This document shows positions 23,407 to 34,733 of a stretch of DNA of 64,000 bases, in pieces. This DNA is from Canna indica. Its lineage: Eukaryota > Streptophyta > Magnoliopsida > Zingiberales > Cannaceae. The position numbers and the translations under genes were made by a program. Position 1 is the stretch's first letter. Every line of letters begins with the position of its first letter. The notes under the pieces were generated by a model. That model saw only the letters and a list, made by a program, of their open reading frames with translations. It made no database searches and had not been told where the DNA came from. The DNA is taken from positions 84,028,001-84,092,000 of the forward strand of contig CP136891.1 in assembly GCA_034359265.1 (NCBI GenBank), given 5' to 3'.

Positions 23407-26400
23407 TCATAGCATCCCGAATTTTGACAAAGCCGACTGAAACAAAGCAAAGAATGCTTCTGACGCACTAGCATCATCAGCCTTGACCTTAACCTGAGCT
23501 TTTCCTGCTGCTGTGCTGATGATACACTCCACCAAGAAGTACGATGGTGACTTATCATCTTTTTGAGCAAAGAAGAAAAACTTGAAGTTAGGCGACTGAC
23601 CACCAGAAGCAATGCACTGGATCGAGCTGGCTTGCATATGCCGGATAAGGGCTTGTGGTGTTGTTAGGACTGCAACTCCTTGAGGGTCGATAGAGCATTC
23701 CTGCAAGCCAGAACAATATACAATGAAATGAGTACAGCCAAGCTAAAAAAATTCCAGAAAAGCTTTGCCTCATGTCTAATTTGCTTATGCAAACTGGTCA
23801 TGTAATGCTGCTGCTGATTGGTTGCTTAACCATGCTAGGCAAACCAAAAGATCTTGAATTTGATTGGATCCTGTTCCTCCAGGTCTTGGTGTAATTTTTT
23901 CTTCAGATGTTGTAACTCCTTTGATTTAATTTAAAATTTCATCTCTTAGAAAAAATAAAGAAATATGCATGCAAAAACTTAATTGTTTTTTCCTAAGCAT
24001 CAAGTTGAAACATTTTTTCCTGTTGTTATTGGAAAACCTTCTAATTTCAATGTCTGACCATTGAGGCTGTATTCAGATTCCTTTGGTAGCAAACTTGCAT
24101 TCAGACTGACTTGAATTATATCAGATTGGTATTGTAGATCGATGCACTAGAAATAATAAATTAACTGAAGAAATTGTAAACATCCTCAGAGATAATAAGC
24201 CCTTTGATATTTTAAACACAAGAATGTCCGGATGATATTGATGACTAGTGAGTCTGCAATTCAAATGGGCATATCTAACCATTGCCTGTCAGAATGTGAC
24301 AAAATGCACCCGCTTTCAGAAATTCAGCATCTTTGGTAAAATAGCAGCAAAAAACATATTCTCTTCCACTAATAAACAAATCAAAGGTAGCAAAGAATGA
24401 AATTCCTGCTTAAAATCTTCATTCTGCAATTTTTTTTTTCAACTTTTTAATCCTGCAACAACTACAATGATTTGTCTAAATTCAAATAAGTCTACCCAAG
24501 CTAGGAACAAATGATATAAAATTCTGGGAAAAAGAATTGTCACACCATCAGACTGGACACATAACATTATGTGTAGGACCATGCATAGTTACTACTCTAC
24601 TGGGTTCATATTATGCAACAAGCCATTTTCAACTTAACTTCAATACATAACTACAAATAAACAAATGATGAAGCTAAGTGATAAGCATGTTATTTATATA
24701 ACTGATTATATATTGTTCATCTTCAAAAGTTGCTACAAAATTGAACAAGAGAAGATTTATCTTAAAGTTGTAATGTAAGACTGGATCCAAGGATCACCAT
24801 AAGTAACGTACCTGTGAGATGGATATCACAAGTTGGCCCCATTTCCTCTGGAAAGTACCAGGATCCAAAGCTGCTTTTGGGTTAAGACTCAAGGGTGGAG
24901 TCGTAGGGGCAGCAGGCACACCCAAACCAAGAAGATCATCAATTGCTATGTTCCCATGAGAGCTATGTTTTGGCAAGCTAGGGTCTGAAGTTGCTGGCTC
25001 AGGTCGTGTTTGTGAACTAAGGGACACTAAGGAACTGTTATAATCATGTGGAGCACTATATCCAGAAGCAGTAGAACCATTGGCACTTGGAGCTCCATTT
25101 TCTTCTTTCTCTGATGTACCGAGCAAAAGATCTTTGTCACTTTCATCATACCTGGGAGTATTATCCATAGATTCTTGTCCCAGGGACAAATTCCCCATTT
25201 CTTCAGAGAACTCAAATGGTCCCCGGTGTTCCTTATCAGTAAACATATAAGACGGCTGCAATTTCCAATTTTGACATGACAGACTACATGTAAGAATATA
25301 CTCCAGTAAACAGAAGAAAATGCATCAAATACGTAGTAAAACAGGCATGCCCACAAATTCAAGTGCTTGTAGGAAGTCAGAAAACAGAAATATATAACAA
25401 CATTTATAAAGGCTTTTAACTAATATTTAATATGGAATTGAAGATTCAAGTGTACTAATTTTTTTCAACATAGGTACAAGTGTGAAAATTGTGCATGATA
25501 TTGAGAAAAGAATAAACTGCTGCATGTAGATAAAAACATTCTATGCATAAATACTTATATCTATAACCTACTTTTATCCAAAAATTTAAATCGTCTAAAG
25601 GACTCTCAAAACATCCTTTTATCCAATAAAAGAGGCTATTAAGATATCCACACTGGATCTAAAGGGGTCTTGAAATATCCAGTTTAGGAAGGAGGCAGGT
25701 CATCATGTTGATCAAAACATACAACAGCACCCAAAAAGGATGCATAAATAGTCTCATGAGATTCCTGTATTTAGCAACATTCTCCTTGAATCTTGGAAGT
25801 ATGCTTGCCACTCAATATCAGCAAATCTCATGAATGATTCTTGATCCTTTTCCTATTTTTTTCTTATTATTTGCTTACAAGTTACAAGCAATCACCTGGA
25901 ACAATACTAGTAACTAGTCCAGTATTCCAAATCGGTGCCTTTAACATTTTCTTTTCTACTGCATTTATGCCCCAGAATCATCATTTTTATTTTCACCTTC
26001 ACGTATTTTAGCAACATTCCGAATCCACCATCTACAATTTCTTTTTCACAGGCATCTTCAGTCATTCTAACTGGCTGGGATTTACAGAATTAGTCTCATC
26101 CTGGAACATTATCTGACATCCAGCAGTTCTATTCAGATTTTACAGGAGCATAAAGTCTTATCCAATTATATTCACATTTATTTGTGTTTTTAATTTCAGA
26201 AACCACAAATATGAGTTCTACCACTAGCACAAATACATTTTAACAGATTTAAGGATGCTTATTATGTCATAAACATGCATTATATGAACAAAATAATTAA
26301 CAGCCAATTATCCAAATGATAAATAATTCTCTTTATCACTTTGAAATGATCATAATGGCATCTTCCTCCGTAAATGAATAAGAAAAAGTCAAAGAAAATC

Positions 26401-29400
26401 TTACTAAACAATGTGACATAAACTAATATACCTTTTGATAAACAACAGACAAAGAGTTGAATTCATCAAAAATACGGTCCTTGACTTCACTGCTCTGTGT
26501 ATCAGCAAAGACTGATACAGCTTGCTTGGGAGGGTTCACTACACGTTCTGCAACTGACACATCATATTGCAAAAGCCTGTAGTAGAGTAATGCTCGATCA
26601 TGAACATCCTGCAATGAAGTTTTCCTTTATAAAGATAAAGATAAAGACAAATTCTTCTGTCATTCTATCATACAGAAGTTTAAGCTAGATGAAGTTGCCA
26701 AATATTAAGACACCAGATATAACCAAGGCAAACCTGATGGGTGTCAGCTTGACCAGCAGCTAAAGCAGCTCCCAGAGCCTTTTGTGTCTCTGGTGGTCTC
26801 TTGAAAAAACATTTCATTGCTGCAGTGAGAAGATGCAATCTAACCTACAGGAGAACAGTAAGGCAAATATACATGATATGTCCTTGCACTTTATTATGTA
26901 GTAAATTAAGTAAAAGCTAAAAGAAATGCTGGAAATTCTTATTTTCTTGAAGAGAAAATAGTTTAATTGCTACTAGGCAACAACGTAATCTAGTACTTAA
27001 GGAAATCCCATATATACTATTCACTTATGATCGGTTTGTTTCACTAGAATAACAAATGAGAGAGCTGGATAGAATTTTCTATTCGGTGTATATTGGATAT
27101 ATCATCAATTTTATATTCTTCTAATTCAAGCACCAAACAAATAACAATTTAAAATTCATCCCTTAGTCCTATCCTCCTTTATCTCATGAAACAAACATGC
27201 CAATAAGGTATAAGTTCTTATCTAGAACTGAAAGTCCAAAAAGGAAGAATGACCTTGGCAATGCCATAGTGCTGGATAAACCTTTAGTTGTTGCCATGTT
27301 GATTAGTAAACATTAAGTGCCCTCTTTATATTGAATGACTATGCTCAAATGATCAGATCAAATTCCAGTAAAAGAAACCTATCAATACCAATATTAAAGC
27401 ACGTTAACTGGAAATGATGCATCGCTGGTCATAGCAGCATGAATCTACTTTTTCTTTTTGTAACAGTAATGTATGTTTAAAAGCAAATCAAAATTAGGTG
27501 CCAAAAAATTAAGAGACATAGGTTTGATTAATTTGCAGTGAACTGTTAATTTAAAAGTTACTAGTTCCGAGAACAAATAGTGACAGATTCACTACAACGG
27601 CTAAGCTTATTGTCAGCATATCAATGCAACCAAGGCACATAGACAATATTTAGTTCAATGAAAGGCATACTAGAAACATAAACGTTGTTAATTCTTTCAC
27701 ATATTTGTAATGGGTAAACTCTCAAATGGGAACAAAAGATCCAGGCTAAATATGGATTTCTTCTGGACAACAACAATAATTATATAAAGATTATTCATAC
27801 TACTGAAATAACAAACAGGCAATATTATACCAAACTACTTGGAGTCAATACTAGCATGGATAACAAAATAATACAATTCTTGACAAGGCTTGCAAGCAAG
27901 AAAATGTGCATCAATTGCAACATTTTATTATGAATTATCCTTTTAGGAGAACATATTAGACCCACGATTATGACAGATATAGTTGTAGCTTTAAAAACTG
28001 CAGTACCTCAGCTGCGTTCTCCTCATCCCAATTCTCAATAAGACTCTCCAGAATGTAAGGGGCATCAGGCATATCTTGGGAGTACTCTCCCAACATCCAT
28101 ATCAGAGCTGCTTTTGCTTTTGGCTCCTGAACATTTTTGCTGCTGATGTTTCCAACAACAGCAATGCAATCATGACTCCATTGTGGATATTTCCTTAATA
28201 GATCTTTCACGAGAACCTGTTAATCATTTGTTGGCGTGAATAAGAGCGAAGGGCCTTCCATCTATAGACTATCAACAAATTTGCCAAGATATAAATCCTT
28301 TTTGTAGTGGACAGACATACTCACCAGAGTTTCAGCAGTAATGTAGTCTTTCTCCATCTCAAGAAATTGTAGAAGCCTGTCAACAATCGCATTTACATCA
28401 TACTGCTGCAATGCTATCTTTCCAACTGCCCTAATTGACTCCCTTGCAATGGGCACATCAACATTTCCAGCATATTCACACAACTCAGTCACTGATGAAA
28501 CCAGACATTAATTAATTTTTTTATTGGAAACAAATATCTAGCAATTATTAATGCAGTTAGGATGATAAATAGGCATTAGGAATACTTAGTGATGGTACCA
28601 ATTTCATATGTGTTGCTCTCATTGGCAATGGCAGTCAACATCTCAAGTTTGAGTTTCTTAACATATGATGGATCACTAAATTGGCAATAGAAATGTTTGT
28701 AGTCTGAAGAGAACAACATTGGAGCGCGCATCACCAATAGGTGCAGGTGACTCAAAACTGCATATGATTGTTCAGAACTTCCTGAGCCAACTAAAGTGAG
28801 TAAAGGTGCTTTGAGGCGCTCGTAGACCTATCAAAGAGGTAATACACATTATCGTATGATAGAAGACGGTCATCTCTTGAATTTATAAAGTGACATGCTT
28901 TCAAAAATTTTAAAATAATATTTAGAAAGGTCAATGAAGCATTTTTGGAGTTAATCTAAACAATGTTCAAAACCAAATAAAATGGCATTTTGAATAGGCA
29001 CCTGCTGATGAACATCATTCATTGACATAGTCAAATGTAAAAACACTTTGATAGTAGCTAAGACAACAGCTCCATTAGCATGCTGAAGTCTGTCCTCGAG
29101 TAGATTCATTATGTCAAATATATCATTGCTATCAGAAGGTATATACTTGGACACTAGTTCAAGTATAAGGCACTGTGCCCACTCATTGAATTCCTTGATC
29201 CTGTAAAATTTGCATACTATGATTAGATAGATAATACCTCTTGAACAAGCAAAAGAATAAAAATTTAACATAATTCACAGAGGATATTATTCTTGTCATA
29301 AAGCCTAGTGCTTAAAATTGAAATAAATGTTAAATCCTTCATATGCATATATATAATGTGGGGTCCCAAGAAAGGTAAAGTCTTAAGGAATAGTATTGGG

Positions 29401-30894
29401 CAGTGATTTTAACTCATAATGCAGTGTGAAGTGAAACTGATAAAAACCTGGGCAAAGATAAGTTCAACTATTGAAGAAGATGAAAAATGACCATGAAGAG
29501 GAAGAACATTATAGAGCAAAAAATCTATAATCTATCTAGTAACTAAACTGGAATAGATGTCACTCTAACGAGATCAGTTTTCATTCTGTTTGCAAGTAAT
29601 ATTGTCATGGAGTTTGATAACATAAGATGAATTATGCAGCTCCTAGCTTCTGGACTTCAAGTTCTTTTATTTGATTTTTACCAGTGGACATGTCAGACAT
29701 AGATACTCTGCAAGGACCATAAGTTTGAATGATTCTGAATGAAGAACAGAAATATATGATGATCCATCTAGAAGCTAAACAATTCACTACATGATCGAAA
29801 GATTCAAAACAGATAGATCATTCTAGAAAAGAGAAGGGAAAATACTTACATTTCAGTCAGATAGAAGCCATTCTACATGATGCAAAATTGACATATGGAT
29901 GGCTTTGAAAAGTATGGTCATCAGAAGTTATCAAGGAATTCATAATCTGCTAAGTAAAGCTTACCGATTCAGAAGATAATATATAATCTGCTTGCTGAGC
30001 AGTGCCTCTCTTTCTCTAGAGGCTTCCTCTGATTTGTTGGCCTCCAGATTCCATATCTCCTGCAATACAAGCAGGCAATTGGCGACCACCTGCCAAGAGA
30101 AACGTAAAGGTAAATCACTCAGGAAGGTAGATGGAAAAGGTATTTGTTCACCGGTAATAACAAAGGAAACAATGTTCTCGAATAGAATTCAATACAGATC
30201 TGGATGTGCAGTAATGTACAATTTACCTGCGCGTCCGGATCAGTGAGCATAAGGCTCTTCAGCATAACCGGAAAATCGGAATCGAAGCAAGTGGCGGCCG
30301 AGATGTGATAGAGCTTGAGCACCCCGAGGGCAGCAACCATGCGGACATAGGAGCTGCCGTCCTTCAGCCCGGAGCCGAGGGGCGCAACAAGGTATTCAAC
30401 GAGGTTGGGAACGCGAAGGGAGCAGAGGCTGCGGAGGGCGAGGCCCCGGATCATGGGGTCCTCGTCACGGCAGTCTTTCTGGAGAAAATTGATAGTGAGG
30501 AGGGCGAGGTCGGGGTGACAGCGGGCGTAGTTTCCGACGTAGAGGTAGCACATCTTCTTGAGGACGATGTCTGATGTGGCGGAGCACATAACCATCTCGC
30601 TAAAGGCGGCGGATACGTCGATCCCCACAGTCATGTAGGAGATCACGCGCTTGAAGAGATCGCGCTTTGAGTCATCGGCGCCGGGGGCACGGCTGCCGGC
30701 GAGCTGCCGGAGCTGCAGCTTAAGATCGGAGACCTCACTCTTCCTGGATCGGGGAGATGGAGATCACGGATAGCGTAGGTTAGGGTTTGGTAAGAATGGC
30801 GGCTGGAGAAGAGTGAGAAGCGGGGATGGAGGACATACCCGGAGGGCTGCGAGGGCGACGGGGACTTCTGCGCCGTACTGGGAGGCGGAGCCAT
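23407..30894 (-). CDS. AP4B1: AP-4 complex beta subunit (beta-adaptin-like A)
   Basis: A complete 842-residue large subunit of the AP-4 adaptor, which sorts vacuolar cargo at the trans-Golgi network. The eleven exons in coding order are 30839-30894, 30227-30743, 29965-30089, 29002-29200, 28599-28827, 28325-28491, 28007-28216, 26734-26844, 26432-26608, 24812-25255 and 23407-23700. Every junction is GT-AG and keeps frame. The N-terminus MAPPPSTAQKSPSPSQPSG, the armadillo-like trunk (about 40-600; VLKKMCYLYVGNY, MIRGLALRSLCSLR, ALIWMLGEYSQDM) and the hinge (about 610-720, Ser/Pro/Gly-rich) match the AP-4 type rather than AP-1/2 beta. The C-terminal appendage (about 725-842) contains GGQSPNFKFFFFAQK and ends SKFGML. 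Length agrees with plant AP-4 beta (about 841). Some introns exceed 1 kb and show no clear inserted element. Confidence 0.95.
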
Positions 30895-31310
30895 GGGCGG
30901 ATCTTGGCAACCGACGCCGGAAGACGACGAGACTGCCGCTGAGCTTTTCACACGACGAAGAAGACAGCAGCGACGACACCAACCTTGTTACGGTGGGAGA
31001 GGGAAGGCGTGATATCGTTGTAAACGTGGAGCGAGGTGCTCATCGCTGTGACCAGTTACCTGGTCAGTGATTGGATTAGCTCAGGTGGAGCCAACGTGGG
31101 TCCGGTGTATGCAATCGTGACACGAGTATGCCACCGGGTAAGAAAATATCATCGGGTATTCGGGTACGAGTGATATTGGATTACGCGAAAGCATTATGTA
31201 ACGAGTACTGGATTTCTGTGGGCCTTATTGTTCTATTGCAATATGATCCACATGTTATTGAGGAAATAATTAGGGCGTTCGAACGTTTTATTCACCTCAT
31301 TGTTCAATCG
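30895..31310. promoter_or_regulatory. AP-4 beta upstream region
   Basis: The 0.4 kb upstream of the AP-4 beta start, before the first hAT target duplication. The first 150 bases are moderately GC-rich, as expected for leader/promoter. I see no convincing TATA box. Confidence 0.35.
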
Positions 31311-31318
31311 GGTTCTAA

Positions 31319-32896
31319 CGAGGGGTGAGCAAAATTAGAATGCCTCCGAATAACTAAAAAAATTGATCTGAAAATTTAATTCGGGTCGAATTATTCTGGT
31401 AAAACAGATCGGGCCGGGTTGAAGTTTTCAAAATTTCATAAACTTTTTTCGAGTCGAGTTGTGGTGAAAATCTTGATTAATCTGACGGTCCTGACCCTAC
31501 CCATTTAACTTAAATCCACATCTAATTTCTTTTTTCCCTTCCCGATACTTGATTCCCTCATTCCTCACTCAACACTCGATCGCCCGCCCACACTGTCTCT
31601 CTACCCTAACTCAACAGCCGACGGCCGACTGCTCCTCACCCCGACACTCGATCGCCCGCCCGCCCCCAAACCTTGATCCCCTCATTCGGGCGACTACATT
31701 CATCTTCATCGATCATCTGCCTCACAGTCATCTCTTCACAGTCGCCGCCTCACTCGGTAGTTCGCAGACCATCAACCCCAGTCGAGGTCGCTTCCAACTA
31801 CGGTGTTTGGCGGTGCTGCCCGAGCTCGAGGCTCCGAGCTCCACGACCACACCCAGGGGTGGCAATTTTATCTGTATCTGTCAACTAAAAATCGCATCCG
31901 CACTGTATTCGATCCATATCCGCAAGTAAAAATAGATATGGATAGAGATACATATTTAGAAAATTTATATCCGCGCGGATACGGTGCGGATGCGGATATG
32001 ACTGTGAATCTGCACCGTATCCGCACCGCCTATCTGCGTCTTTGAATTACTATTTTGCCCATATAAGTTATTAATATATATATATATATATATATAAGAG
32101 CTCTATGATAATTTCACGTCAAGATGAATTTTGAAGTATATTATATATTTATTTTGGATCAATGAATTGGTAATTTATTACTTTTTTAATTAAATATATT
32201 TTTTATTAAATACAGTACGGATACGGATGCGGTGCGGATATGAATATTCATATTCACATTTATAGTGGATACAGTGCGAATACGAATGTGCGAATATGAG
32301 ATACAGTGCATATACGAATAATGCAATATCCGCACCGTATCTGATCCATTGTCAGCCCTAACCACACCTCCTTCATCTTCACCTGGCATATCCCGTCCTG
32401 CCCGATCCGACCTCCTCCCCTCGGATAAATTTTTTTATCTCCATGCTTCCTTTTAATGATGTTAATGCTAGAAAATAAGCTCCGGAGTGATTAATCTGGT
32501 TTTAATTGCATCTCCATGCTCCATGCTTCCCTAAATAAAGTAAAGTAGAAATGATAAGAAACAACACAACTTGGATAAATGATTTGAATAGAAGGAATAC
32601 ATATGAATGGATTTTGCTCCTAGCTTTTGCTTTGTATAATAAATGGAGATTGGATTATATGAGTGGATGATGAACAACTATATGGATTCATTTATTAGTT
32701 AAACTGCATTGTGAATTTGTGATGATCATTGGAAAATTAATGTTGTATACGATGCTTGGAAAATTAATCGGGCTATTCGGATCGAGCCCCGAAATATAAT
32801 TCGAGTAGGGTTGGGTTGAGAAAATTTTGGAATTTTCAAGTTCAGATTAATCGGGTCGGGTTGGGTTTTGATTCGACCCGAGTGATGCTCACCCCT
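31319..32896. mobile_element. hAT-type element, outer member of a nested pair
   Basis: The left end is CGAGGGGTGAGCA and the right end is TGCTCACCCCT. The flanking 8-mers GGTTCTAA (31311-31318) and AGTTCTAA (32897-32904) match at 7 of 8. Both subterminal parts have AATCGGGTCGGGTT-like repeats in opposite orientation. No transposase frame remains. About 507 bp of the 1578 bp is a second element inserted into it. Confidence 0.7.
31854..32360. mobile_element. hAT-type MITE nested in the outer element
   Basis: The ends CAGGGGTGGCAAT and, on the other strand, TAGGGCTGACAAT are flanked by a perfect 8 bp duplication ACCACACC (31846-31853 and 32361-32368). The inside is made of degenerate repeats of GATACGGTGCGGAT in both orientations, plus a TA dinucleotide run at about 32071-32095. 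It must be younger than the element that contains it. Confidence 0.8.
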
Positions 32897-32904
32897 AGTT
32901 CTAA

Positions 32905-34061
32905 TTTTTCATTTGAATCAAATCTGAATGAATCGTAATTTGAATCAATTAAATTGAGTCCGAATGATTGTAACTTGAATCAATTAAATTAAACGTGTAT
33001 AAGTGTTTTATCAAAATTTTTAAAATGTTTTAATCATTTTAGTGAAAGATATATTAGAAATTTTTTGAATTCAATTCTGATTTTAAAAATGATGAAGATC
33101 ATATTTTATTTCAAAGAATTTTAAAAATTTATATTCCGAGTTTTTAAAAAAATCATATTTATTTTATACAGTATTATCATTTCGAATAATAAATATTAAT
33201 TTTCTTAAATCATAATATGAAACTTTAAAATTTTCAAAATCAGAATATAATATCTGAAATTTTTAAAATCATAATCAAATTCAAAAAATATTTAAAATAT
33301 TTTATACTAAAACTATTTGAAGTAATCATTTTGATCATGAAGAATCATCCTAAAATTTTAAAAAAATTATAATAAATTTAAATTAGTGAATAATTTTTTA
33401 AAATTTTAAAATGCATTTTTATAATTAAAATAATCACTCAAAACTCTTGAATAATCATTTGATCATAAAAATACATCTTAAAATTTTTAAAAAATTATTA
33501 AAAAATTTATTCGTTAATTTAAAATTATTATTATTTTTGAAAATTTTAGGATGTATTTTCATAATCAAAATAATCATTTTGAATAATTTTAGTATAAAAG
33601 TATTTTTGGTATTTTGATTATTATTTTTTGAATTTGATTTTGATTTTAATAATTTTAGATACTATATAATATATATTCTGATTTAGAAATTTTAATTTTT
33701 GTTTAGGGGAAAACCTGAATAATAAATTTAGTAATGTAAGAGTGTCATTCTGCATTGTGACTGTGTGGAAATAGATAATACATTGGCCTCGGCACACAAC
33801 GATTTCCGCGTTGAACTCGGCGCGCTAGGGGCGGTGGTTTCCTTGCTTAGCACGTCAATCGAGACGAAAAGAAGATGCAAGTAATCACACAACACTGGTT
33901 TCCTAGTGCCGTTGGATCTATGATCTAACGCTCATAAAAAAGACCACTATTTTTTCTCGGGTATATTAAAGTCCGCCCAGTCGCCCACCGAAAGTACAAC
34001 GCCGTCTCTCTTTCTTCTGTGTCTGTTGGCGGATCGTCGTCGTAGTCACGGTAATCGATCT
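32905..34061. other. Very AT-rich region with long inverted repeats, then TIM17 promoter
   Basis: About 32930-33700 is mostly A/T and composed of diverged copies, in both orientations, of a unit containing AAAATCAGAATATA, AATCATTTTGATCAT and CATCCTAAAATTTT. The clearest arms are about 33230-33395 and 33515-33695. The last 300 bp return to normal composition. A TATA-like GTATATTAAA at 33961-33970 lies about 100 bp before the TIM17 start. Confidence 0.6.
33230..33695. repeat. Long imperfect inverted repeat (hairpin-forming)
   Basis: The left arm has CAGAATATAATATCTGAAAT, then AAATTCAAAAAATA and CATCCTAAAATTTT. The right arm has the complements in reverse order: AAAATTTTAGGATGTATTTT, TTTTTTGAATTTGATTTTG and ATATATTCTGATTTAGAAAT. 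A third partial copy lies between them near 33455-33495. It may be a fold-back transposon. A transcript across it would fold into a long stem. Confidence 0.6.
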
Positions 34062-34733
34062 ATGGGGACGCCGGAGACGTCACGAGAGCCGTGCCCCGAC
34101 CGGATCCTCGACGATGTGGGCGGCGCCTTCGGTATGGGCGCCGTTGGCGGTTCCGCCTTTCACTTCATCAAGGGCCTCTACAACTCCCCTATAGGCGAGC
34201 GCCTTCCTGGCGGCGTGCAGGCCGTCCGCATGAACGCCCCCCGGGTCGGCGGAAGCTTCGCCGTCTGGGGCGGCCTCTTCTCCGTCTTCGATTGTTCCAT
34301 GGTCTATGTCCGCCAGAAGGAGGATCCCTGGAACTCCATCTTCGCAGGGGCCGCCACCGGTGGCTTCCTCTCGATGCGCCAGGGCACCGGAGCCGCCACT
34401 AGATCCGCCATCTTCGGCGGTGTTCTTCTCGCCCTCATAGAGGGCGCCGGGATCGCGCTTAACCGGGTGCTTAGCCCCCCACAGGACCTCCCAGTGGTAA
34501 TGGAGGATCCTACTCCGGTGGTGCCGCCACACATGAGACCGACAGCAGATATAGGAGGCAGCGGCGCCAAGGGGATCCCTGCGGTGGAGGATCCCGTAGC
34601 TCCATCTTCTTCCTGGTTCGGAGGAATTTTTGGGAAGAAGAAGCAAGATGCCACAACGGAAGGTAAAGGTAACGATTCAGAGATCTTGGAGAGCTTCGAT
34701 CCTCCACAAATGCCTTCGTTCGAGTACAAGTGA
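34062..34733 (+). CDS. TIM17: TIM17 inner-membrane translocase subunit
   Basis: A complete intronless gene of 223 residues encoding a core channel subunit of the TIM23 presequence translocase in the mitochondrial inner membrane. The start is ATG 34062, giving the family N-terminus [18 protein letters not shown]; a longer reading would need a TTG. The Tim17/22/23 domain covers about residues 8-140, with [55 protein letters not shown] and [16 protein letters not shown] forming the glycine-rich membrane segments. The C-terminal extension (about 145-223), with [13 protein letters not shown] and the ending PSFEYK, is the plant-specific tail. GC content is far higher than in the flanks. An antisense open frame is only a composition shadow. 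Confidence 0.95.
   Translation: MGTPETSREPCPDRILDDVGGAFGMGAVGGSAFHFIKGLYNSPIGERLPGGVQAVRMNAPRVGGSFAVWGGLFSVFDCSMVYVRQKEDPWNSIFAGAATGGFLSMRQGTGAATRSAIFGGVLLALIEGAGIALNRVLSPPQDLPVVMEDPTPVVPPHMRPTADIGGSGAKGIPAVEDPVAPSSSWFGGIFGKKKQDATTEGKGNDSEILESFDPPQMPSFEYK

Noticed and set aside
34080..34646. 188-codon minus-strand frame
   Set aside because: Antisense shadow of the GC-rich TIM17 gene.
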